From Ancylobacter sp. Lp-2 (GTDB lineage: Bacteria > Pseudomonadota > Alphaproteobacteria > Rhizobiales > Xanthobacteraceae), in the NCBI RefSeq assembly GCF_020523795.1, contig NZ_JAJALI010000015.1:1-64000 (forward strand): a stretch of 64,000 nt of DNA. The letters are read 5' to 3'. Of this stretch, positions 1 through 9,719 are shown piece after piece. Every line of letters begins with the position of its first letter. Positions within the stretch are counted from its first letter, which is position 1. The position numbers were made by a program, and so were the translations under genes. The notes under the pieces are model-generated. The model searched no databases, was not told the DNA's origin, and saw only the letters and a list, made by a program, of their open reading frames with translations.

Positions 1-387
1 GGGGTGCCGCTTCCCGTGGCGGCGCCGGCGCCGGTTGCGACCGGGCCAGCGGCCCCGCCGCGCGACGCGGCGGCCGACAGCCTCGCCGCCGTCGAGCGCG
101 CGGCCAATGAAGGCCGGCTCGCCGAGGCGCGGCAGGCGGCGGGCCGCCACATCGCCGCCTTCGGGCCGTCGGCGGCGGCGCTCTACCTGCTCGGCCTCGC
201 CTGCGATGCCGAGGGCGCGGCGGCGGAGGCCGTGGAGGCCTATCGCAAGGTGCTCTATCTGGCGCCGGACCACCACGAGGCGCTGGCGCATCTGGCGCTG
301 CTGCTGCGCCGGCAGGGCGATCTTTCAGGAGCGAAGGCGCTCGGGGACCGTCTCAGGCGGCTCGAGAAGAGGAGTGAGCGGCGATGA
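1..387 (+). CDS. wspC: C-terminal TPR region of a WspC-like CheR methyltransferase (5' partial)
   Basis: The reading frame is open from the first base, so this is the 3' end of a gene that starts upstream. The visible 128 residues are an Ala/Pro-rich linker followed by TPR-like helices (residues about 25-115 of the visible part, with a LYLLGLACDAEG and YLAPDHHEALAHLALLLR pattern). WspC proteins are CheR-type MCP methyltransferases with a TPR tail. The methyltransferase domain itself is outside the window, so the call rests on the tail and on context. The stop overlaps the next start (ATGA), and wspD-wspE-wspF-wspR follow in canonical order. The GTG at position 4 is internal, not a real start. 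Confidence 0.8.
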   Translation, partial: GVPLPVAAPAPVATGPAAPPRDAAADSLAAVERAANEGRLAEARQAAGRHIAAFGPSAAALYLLGLACDAEGAAAEAVEAYRKVLYLAPDHHEALAHLALLLRRQGDLSGAKALGDRLRRLEKRSERR

Positions 388-1043
388 GCGCCGGTGCCGA
401 TGACGAGCTGCCTCCCTCGCGCGCCCAGGCGGAGCCGTCGAGCCGGGAGGCCTCGCGCCACGCGGCCGCCAGCCGCCTGCTCGACCGCGCCCTGCCGCCC
501 GGCTATCGCGAGGAATGGGCGCGCTATTTCGCCCGGGTTCCCGATGTCGACGAGGTCGAGGCGGAGGCGGGCGAGGCGGGAGCGGACCGGCGCGTGCTGG
601 TGTTCCGCCTCGGCGACGAATGGCTGGCGCTGCCTGCCGATCTGGTTCAGGAGATCACCGAGCCGCGTCCGCGCCATACGCTGCCGCACCGGCGCGACGA
701 ACTGGTGCTCGGGGTGGTGAACATTCGCGGCGAACTGCTGGTCGAGATTTCCTTCGCGTCGCTGATCGGCCTCGGCGAGGCGCGCGGCGAGGCGGCGGAG
801 AACCGCATCACCGCCTTCCCGCGTCTCGTCGTGCTCGGCCGGGACCGGCATCGGGTGGCCTTCCGCGTCGACGAGGTGCACGGCCTGCACCAGCACGCGA
901 CGCGTGACCTGGTGGCGCTGCCGGCGACCATCGGCAAGTCGGCGTCCAGCTTCGCGACCGCGATGATCGCCTGGCAGGGCCGCATGCTGGGCCGCCTCGA
1001 CGGCGATCTCGTCCTCGACGCCATCGACCGGGGCATCGCATGA
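384..1043 (+). CDS. wspD: CheW-like coupling protein WspD
   Basis: This 219-aa protein has a CheW fold at about residues 65-215 (RVLVFRLGDEWLALPADLV, then GVVNIRGELLVEI) preceded by a charged extension of about 60 residues. That extension separates WspD from the shorter WspB coupling protein. In the Wsp pathway it links the receptor WspA to the kinase WspE at the inner membrane. The ATG overlaps the wspC stop by 4 nt, and its own stop overlaps the wspE start by 4 nt, indicating translational coupling. Family and order agree; whether this copy works with one receptor cannot be seen here. Confidence 0.85.
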   Translation: MSAGADDELPPSRAQAEPSSREASRHAAASRLLDRALPPGYREEWARYFARVPDVDEVEAEAGEAGADRRVLVFRLGDEWLALPADLVQEITEPRPRHTLPHRRDELVLGVVNIRGELLVEISFASLIGLGEARGEAAENRITAFPRLVVLGRDRHRVAFRVDEVHGLHQHATRDLVALPATIGKSASSFATAMIAWQGRMLGRLDGDLVLDAIDRGIA

Positions 1044-3319
1044 GCACCCCCGACTATGGCAGCTTCTCCATGCTCGACCTGTTCCGGGCCGAGCTCGACA
1101 TGCAGTCGCAGGCGCTGACCGCCAGCCTGCTGGCGCTGGAGCGCGATCCGGTGGCCACCGCCGAGCTGGAAGCGGCGATGCGGGCGGCGCATTCGCTGAA
1201 GGGCGCGGCGCGTATCGTCGAGCTGATGCCGGCGGTGCGCGTCGCCCACGCGATGGAGGAATGCCTCGTCGCGGCGCAGAACGGCCAGCTGCGGTTGCGC
1301 CAGGAGCATATCGACGCCCTGCTCAAGGGTGTCGACCTGCTCGGCGCGGTCGCTGCCGACGAGACGGCCGGCGCGACGGCGGAACCGCGGATCGCCGTCT
1401 TCCTGCAGGCGCTGGAGGCGGCGTCGCGGGCGGAGCCGCCGGCGGTTCCCGCCGAGGTGCCCGTGTCGCCAGTGTCGCCTTTGCCGGCGCCGGCCGCCGG
1501 CCTGGTCCCGGACGATGCGCCGGTGACGTTCCCGACATCCTTCCCGGCGCCGGAGGCACCGTCGGCGGGCACCGAGCGGATGATCCGCATCACCGCCCAG
1601 AGCATGACCCGGCTGCTCGGCCTTGCCGGCGAATCGCTGATCGAGGCCCGGCGCCTGCGGCCCTTCGCCGACAGCCTGCAACGGTTGCGGCGGCATCATG
1701 CCGAGCTCGCCCGCGCGCTCGACACCGCCCGTGCGGGGCTGCCGCCGGACGCGGGTGACGGGCCGGCCGCCCAGGCGCTCGCCATCGCCCGCGCGGCGCT
1801 GGGAGAGAGTCGGGACTATCTCGCCGGGCGGTTCGCCGAACTCGACTCCATCGACCGGCGCAGCACCGATCTCGCCAACCGCCTCTATGCCGAGACGCTG
1901 GAGAGCCGCATGCGGCCCTTCGAGGATGGCGTGCGCAGCTATTCGCGCACCGTGCGCGATCTCAGCCGCGCGCTGGGCAAGCAGGCGCGGCTCGCCATCG
2001 TCGGCGGCTCCACCGGCATCGACCGCGACATTCTCGACCAACTCGACGCGCCGCTCGGCCATTTGCTGCGCAACGCCATCGATCATGGGCTGGAGACGCC
2101 GGCGGAACGCCAGGCCGTCGGCAAGCCGGCCGAGGGGCTCATCCGCCTGGAAGCCCGGCACACCGCCGGCCTGTTGCAGATCATCGTCGCCGATGACGGC
2201 CGCGGCGTCGATCTCGACCGGCTGCGCCAGGTGGTGGTCGAGCGCCATCTCATCGCCGAGGAGGCGGCGGCCCGGCTGAGCGAGGCCGAGCTGCTGGAAT
2301 TCCTGTTCCTGCCCGGCTTTTCCATGAAGCCGACGGTGAGCGACGTCTCCGGTCGCGGCGTCGGTCTCGACGCGGTTCAGGCGACGGTGAAGGAGATGCG
2401 TGGGCGGGTGGTGATCACGAACCGGCCGGGCGAGGGCACGCGCTTCCTGTTCGAGCTGCCGCTCACCCTTTCGGTGATCCGCACCCTGCTGGTCGAGGTC
2501 GATGGCGAGCCCTATGCGCTGCCGCTCGCCGGCATCACCCGCACCCTCAAGCTGGAGCGCAGCGCCATCGAAACGCTGGAGGGGCGCCCGCATTTCCGCT
2601 TCGGCGACTGGCCGGTCGGGCTGGTCACCGCCCACGAATTGCTGGAGCGCGGCGCGGCGCGGCCAGACACGGCCGAGATCGCTGTCGTGGTGATCGGCGA
2701 GAACGAGGGCACCTACGGCCTGATCGTCGACGGCTTCCTCGGCGAGCGCGAGCTGGTGGTGCGGCTGCTCGATCCGCGGCTCGGCAAGATCAAGGACATC
2801 AGCGCGGCAGCGTTGATGGAGGACGGTTCGCCGGTGCTCATCGTCGATATGGACGACCTGCTGCAATCGGCCGACAAGCTTGCCGTCGCGGGGGCGGTCC
2901 GCAGCCTGCGCCAGAGTTCGGCCGCCACCGCGCAGAGCCGGCGCAAGCGGGTGCTGGTGGTCGACGATTCGCTCACCGTGCGCGAACTGGAGCGCAAGCT
3001 GCTCGACCAGCACGGCTATGTCGTCGAGATCGCCGTCGACGGCATGGACGGCTGGAACGCGGTGCGCTCCGAGGCCTTCGACCTGGTCGTCACCGATGTC
3101 GACATGCCGCGCATGGACGGCATCGAGTTGGTGACGCTGATCAAGCGCGACCCGCGCCTCAACCGCCTGCCGGTGATGATCGTGTCCTATAAGGATCGCG
3201 AGGAAGACCGGCGCCGTGGTCTCGACGCCGGGGCGGACTATTATCTCACCAAGAGCAGCTTCCACGACGAGACCTTGATCCATGCGGTCGAGGATCTGAT
3301 CGGCGCGGCGGTGGAGTGA
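1040..3319 (+). CDS. wspE: Hybrid CheA-type histidine kinase/response regulator WspE
   Basis: The 759-aa protein has an N-terminal HPt domain with the phospho-histidine in [12 protein letters not shown] (His51) and a Pro/Ala-rich linker at about 130-180. A dimerisation/HATPase region follows with the N box [14 protein letters not shown] and G box [12 protein letters not shown] CheW-like P5 domain lies at about 480-620 and a C-terminal receiver with phospho-acceptor Asp686 in [12 protein letters not shown]. This HPt-kinase-CheW-REC order is WspE's. It autophosphorylates on receptor signal and passes phosphate to WspR and WspF. All catalytic motifs are intact. A 28-nt gap separates it from wspF. 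Confidence 0.9.
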   Translation: MSTPDYGSFSMLDLFRAELDMQSQALTASLLALERDPVATAELEAAMRAAHSLKGAARIVELMPAVRVAHAMEECLVAAQNGQLRLRQEHIDALLKGVDLLGAVAADETAGATAEPRIAVFLQALEAASRAEPPAVPAEVPVSPVSPLPAPAAGLVPDDAPVTFPTSFPAPEAPSAGTERMIRITAQSMTRLLGLAGESLIEARRLRPFADSLQRLRRHHAELARALDTARAGLPPDAGDGPAAQALAIARAALGESRDYLAGRFAELDSIDRRSTDLANRLYAETLESRMRPFEDGVRSYSRTVRDLSRALGKQARLAIVGGSTGIDRDILDQLDAPLGHLLRNAIDHGLETPAERQAVGKPAEGLIRLEARHTAGLLQIIVADDGRGVDLDRLRQVVVERHLIAEEAAARLSEAELLEFLFLPGFSMKPTVSDVSGRGVGLDAVQATVKEMRGRVVITNRPGEGTRFLFELPLTLSVIRTLLVEVDGEPYALPLAGITRTLKLERSAIETLEGRPHFRFGDWPVGLVTAHELLERGAARPDTAEIAVVVIGENEGTYGLIVDGFLGERELVVRLLDPRLGKIKDISAAALMEDGSPVLIVDMDDLLQSADKLAVAGAVRSLRQSSAATAQSRRKRVLVVDDSLTVRELERKLLDQHGYVVEIAVDGMDGWNAVRSEAFDLVVTDVDMPRMDGIELVTLIKRDPRLNRLPVMIVSYKDREEDRRRGLDAGADYYLTKSSFHDETLIHAVEDLIGAAVE

Positions 3320-3347
3320 GAGGGGCGGACATCATGCGGGGCGCGGG

Positions 3348-4364
3348 ATGAGGATCGGCATCGTCAACGATCTGCCGCTGGCGGCGGAGGTGCTGCGGCG
3401 GGCGGTCGCCGCCACCCATGAGCACGAGGTGGCCTGGATCGCCTCCAATGGGCGCGAGGCGGTGGACGCCTGCCGGCGCGACCTGCCCGATCTCGTGCTG
3501 ATGGACCTTGTCATGCCGGAGATGGACGGGGTGGAGGCGACGCGGCGGATCATGCGGGATACGCCGTGCCCGATCCTCCTGGTCATCGCCAGCGTCGACG
3601 GCAACATTCCCGGCGTCTACGAGGCGATGGGCCATGGCGCACTCGACGCCGTCGACATTCCCTCGGTGAACATCGCCGAGGGAATGTCGATCCAGGCCGA
3701 CGTGCTGCTGAACAAGATCGCCACCATCGGCCGGCTGATCGGCGACGGCCGCTCGTCGCGCCCGGTGCCGCCCGCCGCCCCGGCCGGCGGTTCGGCGCCG
3801 CCGCTGGTGGTCATCGGCGCTTCCGCCGGTGGCCCGGCGGCGGTGGCGACCCTGCTCGGCGGCCTGCCGGCCGATTTCCCGGCCGCGCTGATCCTGGTGC
3901 AGCATGTCGACGAGAAATTCGTCCCCGGCCTCGCCTCCTGGCTCGGGCAGCACACCGGGCTGAAGGTGCGCCCGGCGCTGGAGGGCGACCGGCCGGAGGT
4001 CGGTACGGTGCTGATCGCCGCCTCGGCCGATCACCTCGTGCTCACCGCCATCGGCACGCTCGCCTATACGCCGGAGCCGCGCGCCTATCCCTACCGGCCC
4101 TCGGTCGACGTGTTCTTCAAGAGTGTCGCCCGGCTGTGGCGGGGCGACACCGTCGCCGTGCTGCTTACCGGCATGGGCCGCGACGGCGCGACCGGTCTTA
4201 AAATGCTCCGCGACGCGCATCACCACACGATTGCGCAGGACAAGGACAGCAGTGCGGTTTACGGAATGCCGAAAGCTGCCGCCGCGATAGGTGCGGCGGC
4301 CGAGATACTTCCCCTCGACCTGATCGCCCGTCGCCTGACCGTGGCGTTCGGGCGGTCGCAATGA
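3348..4364 (+). CDS. wspF: CheB-type methylesterase WspF
   Basis: The 338-aa protein has a receiver domain with Asp53 in [13 protein letters not shown], a linker with a [17 protein letters not shown] signature, and a C-terminal CheB methylesterase domain. The catalytic triad is visible: Ser159 in GASAGG, His186 in VQHVD and Asp279 in GMGRDGATG. WspF removes methyl groups from the receptor and so dampens the pathway. In Pseudomonas, loss of WspF gives constitutive c-di-GMP production and wrinkly colonies. Here the gene is intact. It ends 13 nt before wspR. Confidence 0.9.
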   Translation: MRIGIVNDLPLAAEVLRRAVAATHEHEVAWIASNGREAVDACRRDLPDLVLMDLVMPEMDGVEATRRIMRDTPCPILLVIASVDGNIPGVYEAMGHGALDAVDIPSVNIAEGMSIQADVLLNKIATIGRLIGDGRSSRPVPPAAPAGGSAPPLVVIGASAGGPAAVATLLGGLPADFPAALILVQHVDEKFVPGLASWLGQHTGLKVRPALEGDRPEVGTVLIAASADHLVLTAIGTLAYTPEPRAYPYRPSVDVFFKSVARLWRGDTVAVLLTGMGRDGATGLKMLRDAHHHTIAQDKDSSAVYGMPKAAAAIGAAAEILPLDLIARRLTVAFGRSQ

Positions 4365-4377
4365 CGGGCATGGTACG

Positions 4378-5391
4378 ATGAGCAACACCGCCGTTTTCCC
4401 GGCCAACATGCCGCCTCTGGCGGAAGGCTATCTCTCGCTGGTGCTGTTGGTCGACGACCAGGTGCTCATCTGCGAGGCGGTGCGGCGTGCGCTGCTGGGC
4501 GAAGGCGACATCGACCTGCACTATTGCACCAACGCCCAGGACGCGATCCGGGTGGCCGAGGAATTGAAGCCGACGGTCATCCTGCAGGACCTCGTCATGC
4601 CCGGCATAGACGGCCTCGCCTTGGTGCGGCACTACCGGGAGCACCCGACGCTGCAGCCGGTGCCGGTCATCGTCCTGTCGGCCAAGGACGAGGCGGCGAC
4701 CAAGAGCGCGGCGTTCCAGGCCGGTGCCAACGACTATCTCGTCAAGCTGCCCGACCGCATCGAGCTGATCGCCCGCATCCGCTATCACAGCCGCGCCTAT
4801 CTCGATCATCTCCAGCGCGACGCCGCCTATGCGGCGCTGCGCGAGAGCCAGCGCCAGCTGATGCAGGCCAATCTGGAGCTGGAGCGCCTTACCCGCATCG
4901 ACGGGCTGACCAGCCTCGGCAACCGGCGCTATTTCGACGAGTACATGATGGCGGAGTGGCGGCGCGCGCTGCGCGGCGGCCTGACGCTGTCGGTGCTGAT
5001 GATCGATGTCGACCAGTTCAAGGACTACAACGACAACTATGGCCATCTCGCCGGCGATGACGTGCTGCGGCGGGTGGCCGACGCCATTCGCGTCAGCGCC
5101 AGCCGCGCCGGCGATTTGGCGGCGCGCTTCGGCGGCGAGGAGTTCGTCGTGGTGCTGCTGAACACCGGCATCGAGGAGGCGCAGGTCGCCGCCGAGCGGC
5201 TGGTGCAGAACGTGCGCAACCTCGACATCCCGCACGGCAGCAAGCGGGTGACGGTCAGCGTCGGCGTTGCCTCGATGCAGCCGCAAGGCGACCTGCCGGA
5301 GGAGATCATCACCGCCGCCGACCTCGCTCTGTTCCGCGCCAAGGCGTCCGGCAAGGACCGCTACGAGCTGAGCATCCCCGGCGATCGCTAG
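4378..5391 (+). CDS. wspR: Response regulator diguanylate cyclase WspR
   Basis: The 337-aa protein has an N-terminal receiver with Asp71 in ILQDLVMPGIDG, a coiled stalk at about 150-175 and a GGDEF domain. The active site reads GGEEF (252-256), a catalytically competent variant. The allosteric I-site RxxD (RAGD, 243-246) lies exactly five residues upstream, so feedback inhibition by c-di-GMP is expected. Phosphorylation by WspE should switch on cyclisation of two GTP to c-di-GMP, favouring surface attachment. It is the last gene of the wsp operon. No clear terminator is visible in the 51 nt before the convergent ybaK gene. Confidence 0.9.
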   Translation: MSNTAVFPANMPPLAEGYLSLVLLVDDQVLICEAVRRALLGEGDIDLHYCTNAQDAIRVAEELKPTVILQDLVMPGIDGLALVRHYREHPTLQPVPVIVLSAKDEAATKSAAFQAGANDYLVKLPDRIELIARIRYHSRAYLDHLQRDAAYAALRESQRQLMQANLELERLTRIDGLTSLGNRRYFDEYMMAEWRRALRGGLTLSVLMIDVDQFKDYNDNYGHLAGDDVLRRVADAIRVSASRAGDLAARFGGEEFVVVLLNTGIEEAQVAAERLVQNVRNLDIPHGSKRVTVSVGVASMQPQGDLPEEIITAADLALFRAKASGKDRYELSIPGDR

Positions 5392-5442
5392 CCGCGCTGG
5401 GCGGTCAGCCTTTTCTCAGCCTGCGTCTTGCCGGCTAACCTC

Positions 5443-5901
5443 TCACCGGCAGACGTCGACCCAGGCGGCGCCGGTGATGTCGGCCATGCGGTCGGGCGCG
5501 ATCCGGAGCGCGGCATAGGGCGAGCCGGCCGCCGGCACCACCTCGTCGAACGCCTTCAGCGACACGTCGCAATAGACCGGCAGCGGCGTCGCGAGGCCGA
5601 ACGGGCAGACGCCGCCGATCGGATGGCCGGTGAGCGCCGTCACCTCGTCGGCGCCGAGCATGCTGGTCTTGCCGCCGAAGGTCGCCTTGGCCTTGGCGTT
5701 GTCGAGCCGCGCCTCGCCGCCGGCCACCAGCAGGAAGGCGCGTTCGCCCACCCGTAGCGACAGCGTCTTGGCGATCTGTGCCGGCGCGACGCCGTGCCCG
5801 GCCGCCGCCTCGGCGACGGTGGCGGTGCGCGCCTCCAGCTCGACGATGGCGATGTCGGGCGCCGTGGCGTCGAGAAAATCCCTGACCGATTGGACGCTCA
5901 T
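5443..5901 (-). CDS. YbaK/EbsC-type aminoacyl-tRNA deacylase
   Basis: The 152-aa protein belongs to the YbaK/ProX editing family, which hydrolyses misacylated tRNA in trans. Family features are the central AKTLSLRVGERAFLLV strand region, the NAKAKATFG segment and the GGVCPFG turn. I chose the ATG at 5901 (MSVQSVRDFLD) because it gives the usual length of about 155 residues. The frame stays open upstream to 6279 but would then run antisense through the promoter and the start of the solute-binding protein gene. Convergent with wspR and divergent from the ABC operon. Which mischarged tRNA it edits cannot be told from sequence. Confidence 0.8.
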   Translation of the reverse strand: MSVQSVRDFLDATAPDIAIVELEARTATVAEAAAGHGVAPAQIAKTLSLRVGERAFLLVAGGEARLDNAKAKATFGGKTSMLGADEVTALTGHPIGGVCPFGLATPLPVYCDVSLKAFDEVVPAAGSPYAALRIAPDRMADITGAAWVDVCR

Positions 5902-6097
5902 TCCCGCCGCGCGCTCCCGCTGTTCATCGCGGCTGATCCTGCCCGATTCGCCCGCTGCGGCGCAGCATCGAATTGCCCTTGCGTTGTTGAGCGAATTGAA
6001 CATAACTAAACACAAAGCTAAACGCGGCCGGACGCCACCGGCACGTAAACGCCAATCGAGGGGGCAGAAGACCCACCTCGTTTCCTGGGAGGAGAAC

Positions 6098-7432
6098 ATG
6101 CTGAAGACGTTGAGGCCCCTTCTGGGGGCTGCGGTTGCGTTTGGAGCCTTCGCCGGCACGCTCGCCGTGCCGCAGGCAGCCAAGGCCGAGCAGCTGACGC
6201 TGTGCTGGGCGGCCTGGGACCCGGCCAACGCACTGGTCGAGCTGTCCAAGGATTTCACCGCCAAGACCAAGATCGACATGAAGTTCGAGTTCGTCCCGTG
6301 GACGAGCTACGCCGACCGCTTCCTCAACGAGCTCAACTCGCACGGCAAGCTGTGCGACCTGATCATCGGCGACAGCCAGTGGGTCGGCGGCTCGGCGGAG
6401 AACGGCCATTACGTGAAGCTGAACGACTTCTTCGCCAAGGAAGGCATCAAGATGGATGACTTCGTGCCGGCGACCGTCGTGGGTTATTCGGAATGGCCGA
6501 AGAACACGCCGAATTACTGGGCGCTGCCGGCGATGGGCGACGTGGTGGGCTGGACCTACCGCAAGGACTGGTTCGAGAAGCCGGAGCTGCAGAAGGAGTT
6601 CAAGGCCAAATATGGCTGGGACCTCGCGGCGCCGAAGACCTACACCCAGCTGAAGCAGATCGCCGAGTTCTTCCAGAAGAGGCAGATCGACGGCAAGACC
6701 GTCTATGGCGCCTCGATCTATACCGAGCGCGGCTCGGAAGGCATCACCATGGGCGTCACCAACGTCCTGTATGATTGGGGTTTCATGTATGACAACCCCA
6801 AGAAGCCCTATGAGATGCAGGGCTACGTCAATTCGCCGGACGCGGTGAAGGGCCTCGAATTCTACAAGGCGCTCTACGATTGCTGCACCCCGCCGGGTGC
6901 CTCCAACGTCTACATGGTGGAATCTGCCGACGCCTTCAAATCCGGCCAGGTGGCGATGCAGATGAACTTCGCCTTCACCTGGCCCGGCCTCTACAAGGAC
7001 GAGAAGGTCGGCGGCAACCGCATCGGCTTCTTCCCCAATCCGGCCGAGAAGTACCATTTCGCTCAATTGGGCGGGCAGGGCATCTCGGTGGTGTCCTATT
7101 CGGACAAGAAGGACGCGGCGCTCCAGTACATCAAGTGGTTCGCCCAGCCGGACGTGCAGCAGAAATGGTGGCAGCTCGGCGGCTTCTCCTGCCTGAAGGC
7201 GGTGGTCGACGCGCCCAGCTTCAAGACCAGCCAGCCCTATGCGCCGGCCTTCCTGGAATCCATGGCCATCGTCAAGGATTTCTGGGCCGAGCCGAGCTAT
7301 GCCGAACTGCTGCAGGCGATGCAGAAGCGGGTGCATGACTATGTCATCGCCGGCAAGGGCACGGCGAAGGAAGCGCTCGACGGCCTGGTCAAGGACTGGA
7401 CCGAGGTCTTCAAGGACGACGGCAAGATCTGA
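6098..7432 (+). CDS. Extracellular solute-binding protein of a polyol/carbohydrate ABC importer
   Basis: The 444-aa family 1 solute-binding protein has a Sec signal peptide (MLKTLRPLLGAAVAFGAFAG... cleaved about residue 31 after AKA) and a long periplasmic body. The ATG at 6098 follows a strong GGGAGGAGA ribosome site and starts the signal peptide; the frame is open further upstream but non-coding in character. The mature protein has five cysteines, including a CC pair at YDCCTPPG, which is unusual for the family. It is the first gene of an importer operon that leads into dihydroxyacetone kinases. That suggests a small polyol or ketose (glycerol, dihydroxyacetone or a C4 relative) as ligand, but this is inference. 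Confidence 0.88.
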   Translation: MLKTLRPLLGAAVAFGAFAGTLAVPQAAKAEQLTLCWAAWDPANALVELSKDFTAKTKIDMKFEFVPWTSYADRFLNELNSHGKLCDLIIGDSQWVGGSAENGHYVKLNDFFAKEGIKMDDFVPATVVGYSEWPKNTPNYWALPAMGDVVGWTYRKDWFEKPELQKEFKAKYGWDLAAPKTYTQLKQIAEFFQKRQIDGKTVYGASIYTERGSEGITMGVTNVLYDWGFMYDNPKKPYEMQGYVNSPDAVKGLEFYKALYDCCTPPGASNVYMVESADAFKSGQVAMQMNFAFTWPGLYKDEKVGGNRIGFFPNPAEKYHFAQLGGQGISVVSYSDKKDAALQYIKWFAQPDVQQKWWQLGGFSCLKAVVDAPSFKTSQPYAPAFLESMAIVKDFWAEPSYAELLQAMQKRVHDYVIAGKGTAKEALDGLVKDWTEVFKDDGKI

Positions 7433-7443
7433 GGCGACGGGGC

Positions 7444-7464
7444 GGAGAGCCCGCAAGGCTCTCC
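7444..7464 (+). other. Stem-loop directly after the binding-protein gene
   Basis: Perfect 8-bp inverted repeat GGAGAGCC/GGCTCTCC with a 5-nt loop, 12 nt past the stop of the solute-binding protein, followed by TTTCC. The T-run is short for a strong terminator. Such hairpins after binding-protein genes often protect the upstream mRNA or partly terminate, so that binding protein is made in excess over permeases. That role is inferred here. Confidence 0.5.
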
Positions 7465-7519
7465 TTTCCGGCACGAGAGATATCTGCCGAGCCATTCCGG
7501 GATCGCCCCTTCTTTCTTT

Positions 7520-7679
7520 CCCTCTCCCCGGTGGGGAGAGGGGCCCGCGCACCGGGTCGGTGAGGGGCCCTCGCGATCGGGAAGCCAAGAAGGCCGCTCA
7601 CCCCGTCCCTCTCGGTCAAAACCGAATGCCTTCGGTTTTGACCATCCAGATCCCGAATTCGGCAACAGCCGAGTTCGGG
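7520..7679 (+). repeat. Composite intergenic hairpin element
   Basis: Part of the 353-nt gap between the binding protein and first permease genes, with three further hairpins in a row. The first is CCCTCTCCCC/GGGGAGAGGG with a GGT loop (7520-7542). The second is a perfect 13-bp GGTCAAAACCGAA/TTCGGTTTTGACC with loop TGCC (7614-7643). The third is CCCGAATTCGGC/GCCGAGTTCGGG with one G-T pair (7652-7679). The stretch AAGGCCGCTCACCCCGTCCC at 7590 recurs nearly identically at 42312. I see no gene in this gap. It looks like a dispersed non-coding element lodged in an operon. Confidence 0.6.
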
Positions 7680-7785
7680 GAGGGAGGGAACCGCCGGGCC
7701 TCCACGTGACGGTTCTGTTGCAGGTGGCCGCGTGGCCGCCCAGGACCAGACCCGGCCCACCCGCTCATCCATCAGGTGAGAGACC

Positions 7786-8754
7786 GTGACCGCTTCACAC
7801 GACACCTTCTCCGACAAGATGGCCGACGCGGCCATCCGCGCGACGCCCGAACCGCTCGCCGCAAGGGTGCGCGGCCTGTCCGACCGGGCCATCGCCTGGC
7901 TGTTCATCGCCCCGACCATCGTGCTGCTGCTGGCGATCAACATTTTCCCGCTGTTCTGGGCGATCTATCTGTCCTTCACCAATTTCCGCGCCAACCGGCC
8001 CAATGCGGTGGTGCAGAATGTCGGGCTCGGCAATTATTCGCGCATCCTCAACGACCCCGACATCTGGGCGTCGATGCAGACCACGGCGCATTTCGTGTTC
8101 TGGACCATCGTGCTGCAGACGCTGATCGGCTTCACGCTGGCCTATCTCATCGACCGCAAGTTCCGTGGCCACGCCTTCTGGACCACGCTGATCCTCATCC
8201 CGATGATGCTGTCGCCGGCGGTGGTGGGCAATTTCTGGCGCTTCCTCTACGAGCCGCAGATCGGCCTGTTCGCCTATGCCGTCTCCTTCGTGTCGGGCAT
8301 CCCGACCTCCGACATCCAGATGCTCGGCAACGTCCATCTCGCGCCCTGGGCGATCATCATCGTCGATACCTGGATGTGGACGCCCTACGTGATGCTGATC
8401 TGCCTCGCCGGGCTGCGCTCCATCCCCGACTACATCTACGAGGCGGCCGAGGTCGACCGCGCTTCGCCCTGGCGGCAGTTCTGGTCGATCACCGTGCCGA
8501 TGGCGCTGCCCTTCATCATGCTGGCCGTGCTGTTCCGCGGCATCGAGAACTTCAAGATGTTCGACATGGTGAACCTGCTCACCGGCGGCGGGCCGGGTTC
8601 GACCACCGAGGTCGCCTCGATCGCGCTCAAGCGCGACGCCTTCGAGGCGTGGGCGACCGGGCGCTCCTCCGCCTTCGCCATCGTGCTGTTCGTCGCGGTG
8701 TTCGGCCTCGCCAACATCTATGTGAAGGCGCTGAACAAGGTGAAGCAGAGATGA
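7786..8754 (+). CDS. ABC transporter permease (MalF/UgpA family)
   Basis: The 322-aa inner-membrane protein has about six predicted helices, the first at about residues 42-65 (IAWLFIAPTIVLLLAINIFP). The EAA loop that docks to the ATPase reads YEAAEVDRASPWRQFWSITVP, near residues 221-241. It starts with GTG at 7786; no strong alternative start is closer to the first helix. Its stop overlaps the start of the second permease gene (ATGA), so the two are likely coupled and form a heterodimeric channel. Family membership is clear, substrate is not. Confidence 0.9.
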   Translation: MTASHDTFSDKMADAAIRATPEPLAARVRGLSDRAIAWLFIAPTIVLLLAINIFPLFWAIYLSFTNFRANRPNAVVQNVGLGNYSRILNDPDIWASMQTTAHFVFWTIVLQTLIGFTLAYLIDRKFRGHAFWTTLILIPMMLSPAVVGNFWRFLYEPQIGLFAYAVSFVSGIPTSDIQMLGNVHLAPWAIIIVDTWMWTPYVMLICLAGLRSIPDYIYEAAEVDRASPWRQFWSITVPMALPFIMLAVLFRGIENFKMFDMVNLLTGGGPGSTTEVASIALKRDAFEAWATGRSSAFAIVLFVAVFGLANIYVKALNKVKQR

Positions 8755-9719
8755 GCACCAGCAAGGCCGCCCCCGCCGTCTCCGCCCATTCGGTCGTCGA
8801 GCCGAGCCCGCGCACCAAGCGCATCGCCGGCGCCCTCGTCATCCTCTACGCGCTCATCACCCTGGTGCCGCTGGTGTGGATCTTCCTCACCTCGATCAAG
8901 TCGCCGCCGGATTCGATCTCCTACCCGCCGAAGATCCTGTTCACGCCGTCGCTCGAGGGCTACTGCAACCTCTTCACCACCCGCACGCGGCAGACGCCGG
9001 ACTACATCGCCGCTCTGCCGCCGCCGTCCGGCGTGTGCGACGCGGTGACCCGCGAGCGCAACATGGTGATCGCCGGCCCGTCCAACTTCCTGCCGCGCTT
9101 CGCCAATTCGCTGATCATCGCCTTCGGCTCGACCTTCCTCGCCGTGTCGCTGGGCACGCTGGCGGCCTATGGCTTCTCGCGCTTCAAGGTGCCGCTGGCC
9201 GACGACCTTCTGTTCTTCATTCTGTCGACGCGGATGATGCCGCCCATCGCGGTCGCCATCCCGATCTACCTGATGTACCGCCAGCTCGGCCTGTCCGACA
9301 CCGCGCTCGGCATGATGCTGCTCTACACGGCGGTGAACGTCTCGCTGGCGGTCTGGCTGCTCAAGGGCTTCATCGACGAGATCCCGCGCGAATATGAGGA
9401 AGCCGCGATGATCGACGGCTACACGCGGCTGCAGGCCTTCTTCAAGGTGGTGCTGCCGCAGGCTACCACCGGCATCGCCGCCACCGCGATCTTCTGCCTG
9501 ATCTTCGCCTGGAACGAATACGCCTTCGCCTCGCTGCTCACCTCGGGCTCGGCTCAGACCGCGCCGCCCTTCATCCCCACCATCATCGGCGAGGGTGGGC
9601 AGGACTGGCCGGCGGTGGCGGCGGGCACCACCATCTTCCTGGTGCCGATCCTCGTCTTCACCATCCTGCTGCGTAAACAGCTGCTGCGCGGCATCACCTT
9701 CGGGGCGGTGCGCAAATGA
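8751..9719 (+). CDS. ABC transporter permease (MalG/UgpE family)
   Basis: The 322-aa MalG-type permease has a first helix at about residues 25-45 and an EAA loop YEEAAMIDGYTRLQAFFKVV near the C-terminal third. Between helices 1 and 2 it carries a long periplasmic loop with two cysteines (GYCNLFTT and SGVCDAVT), about 45 residues longer than a minimal loop. The ATG overlaps the preceding stop, and its stop overlaps the next small gene by 4 nt. It pairs with the upstream permease. Confidence 0.9.
   Translation: MSTSKAAPAVSAHSVVEPSPRTKRIAGALVILYALITLVPLVWIFLTSIKSPPDSISYPPKILFTPSLEGYCNLFTTRTRQTPDYIAALPPPSGVCDAVTRERNMVIAGPSNFLPRFANSLIIAFGSTFLAVSLGTLAAYGFSRFKVPLADDLLFFILSTRMMPPIAVAIPIYLMYRQLGLSDTALGMMLLYTAVNVSLAVWLLKGFIDEIPREYEEAAMIDGYTRLQAFFKVVLPQATTGIAATAIFCLIFAWNEYAFASLLTSGSAQTAPPFIPTIIGEGGQDWPAVAAGTTIFLVPILVFTILLRKQLLRGITFGAVRK

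Noticed and set aside
647-3283. 878-aa minus-strand open frame
   Set aside because: Antisense shadow of wspD/wspE in GC-rich DNA; His/Arg/Gln-rich with no domain, while the plus strand encodes intact WspE.
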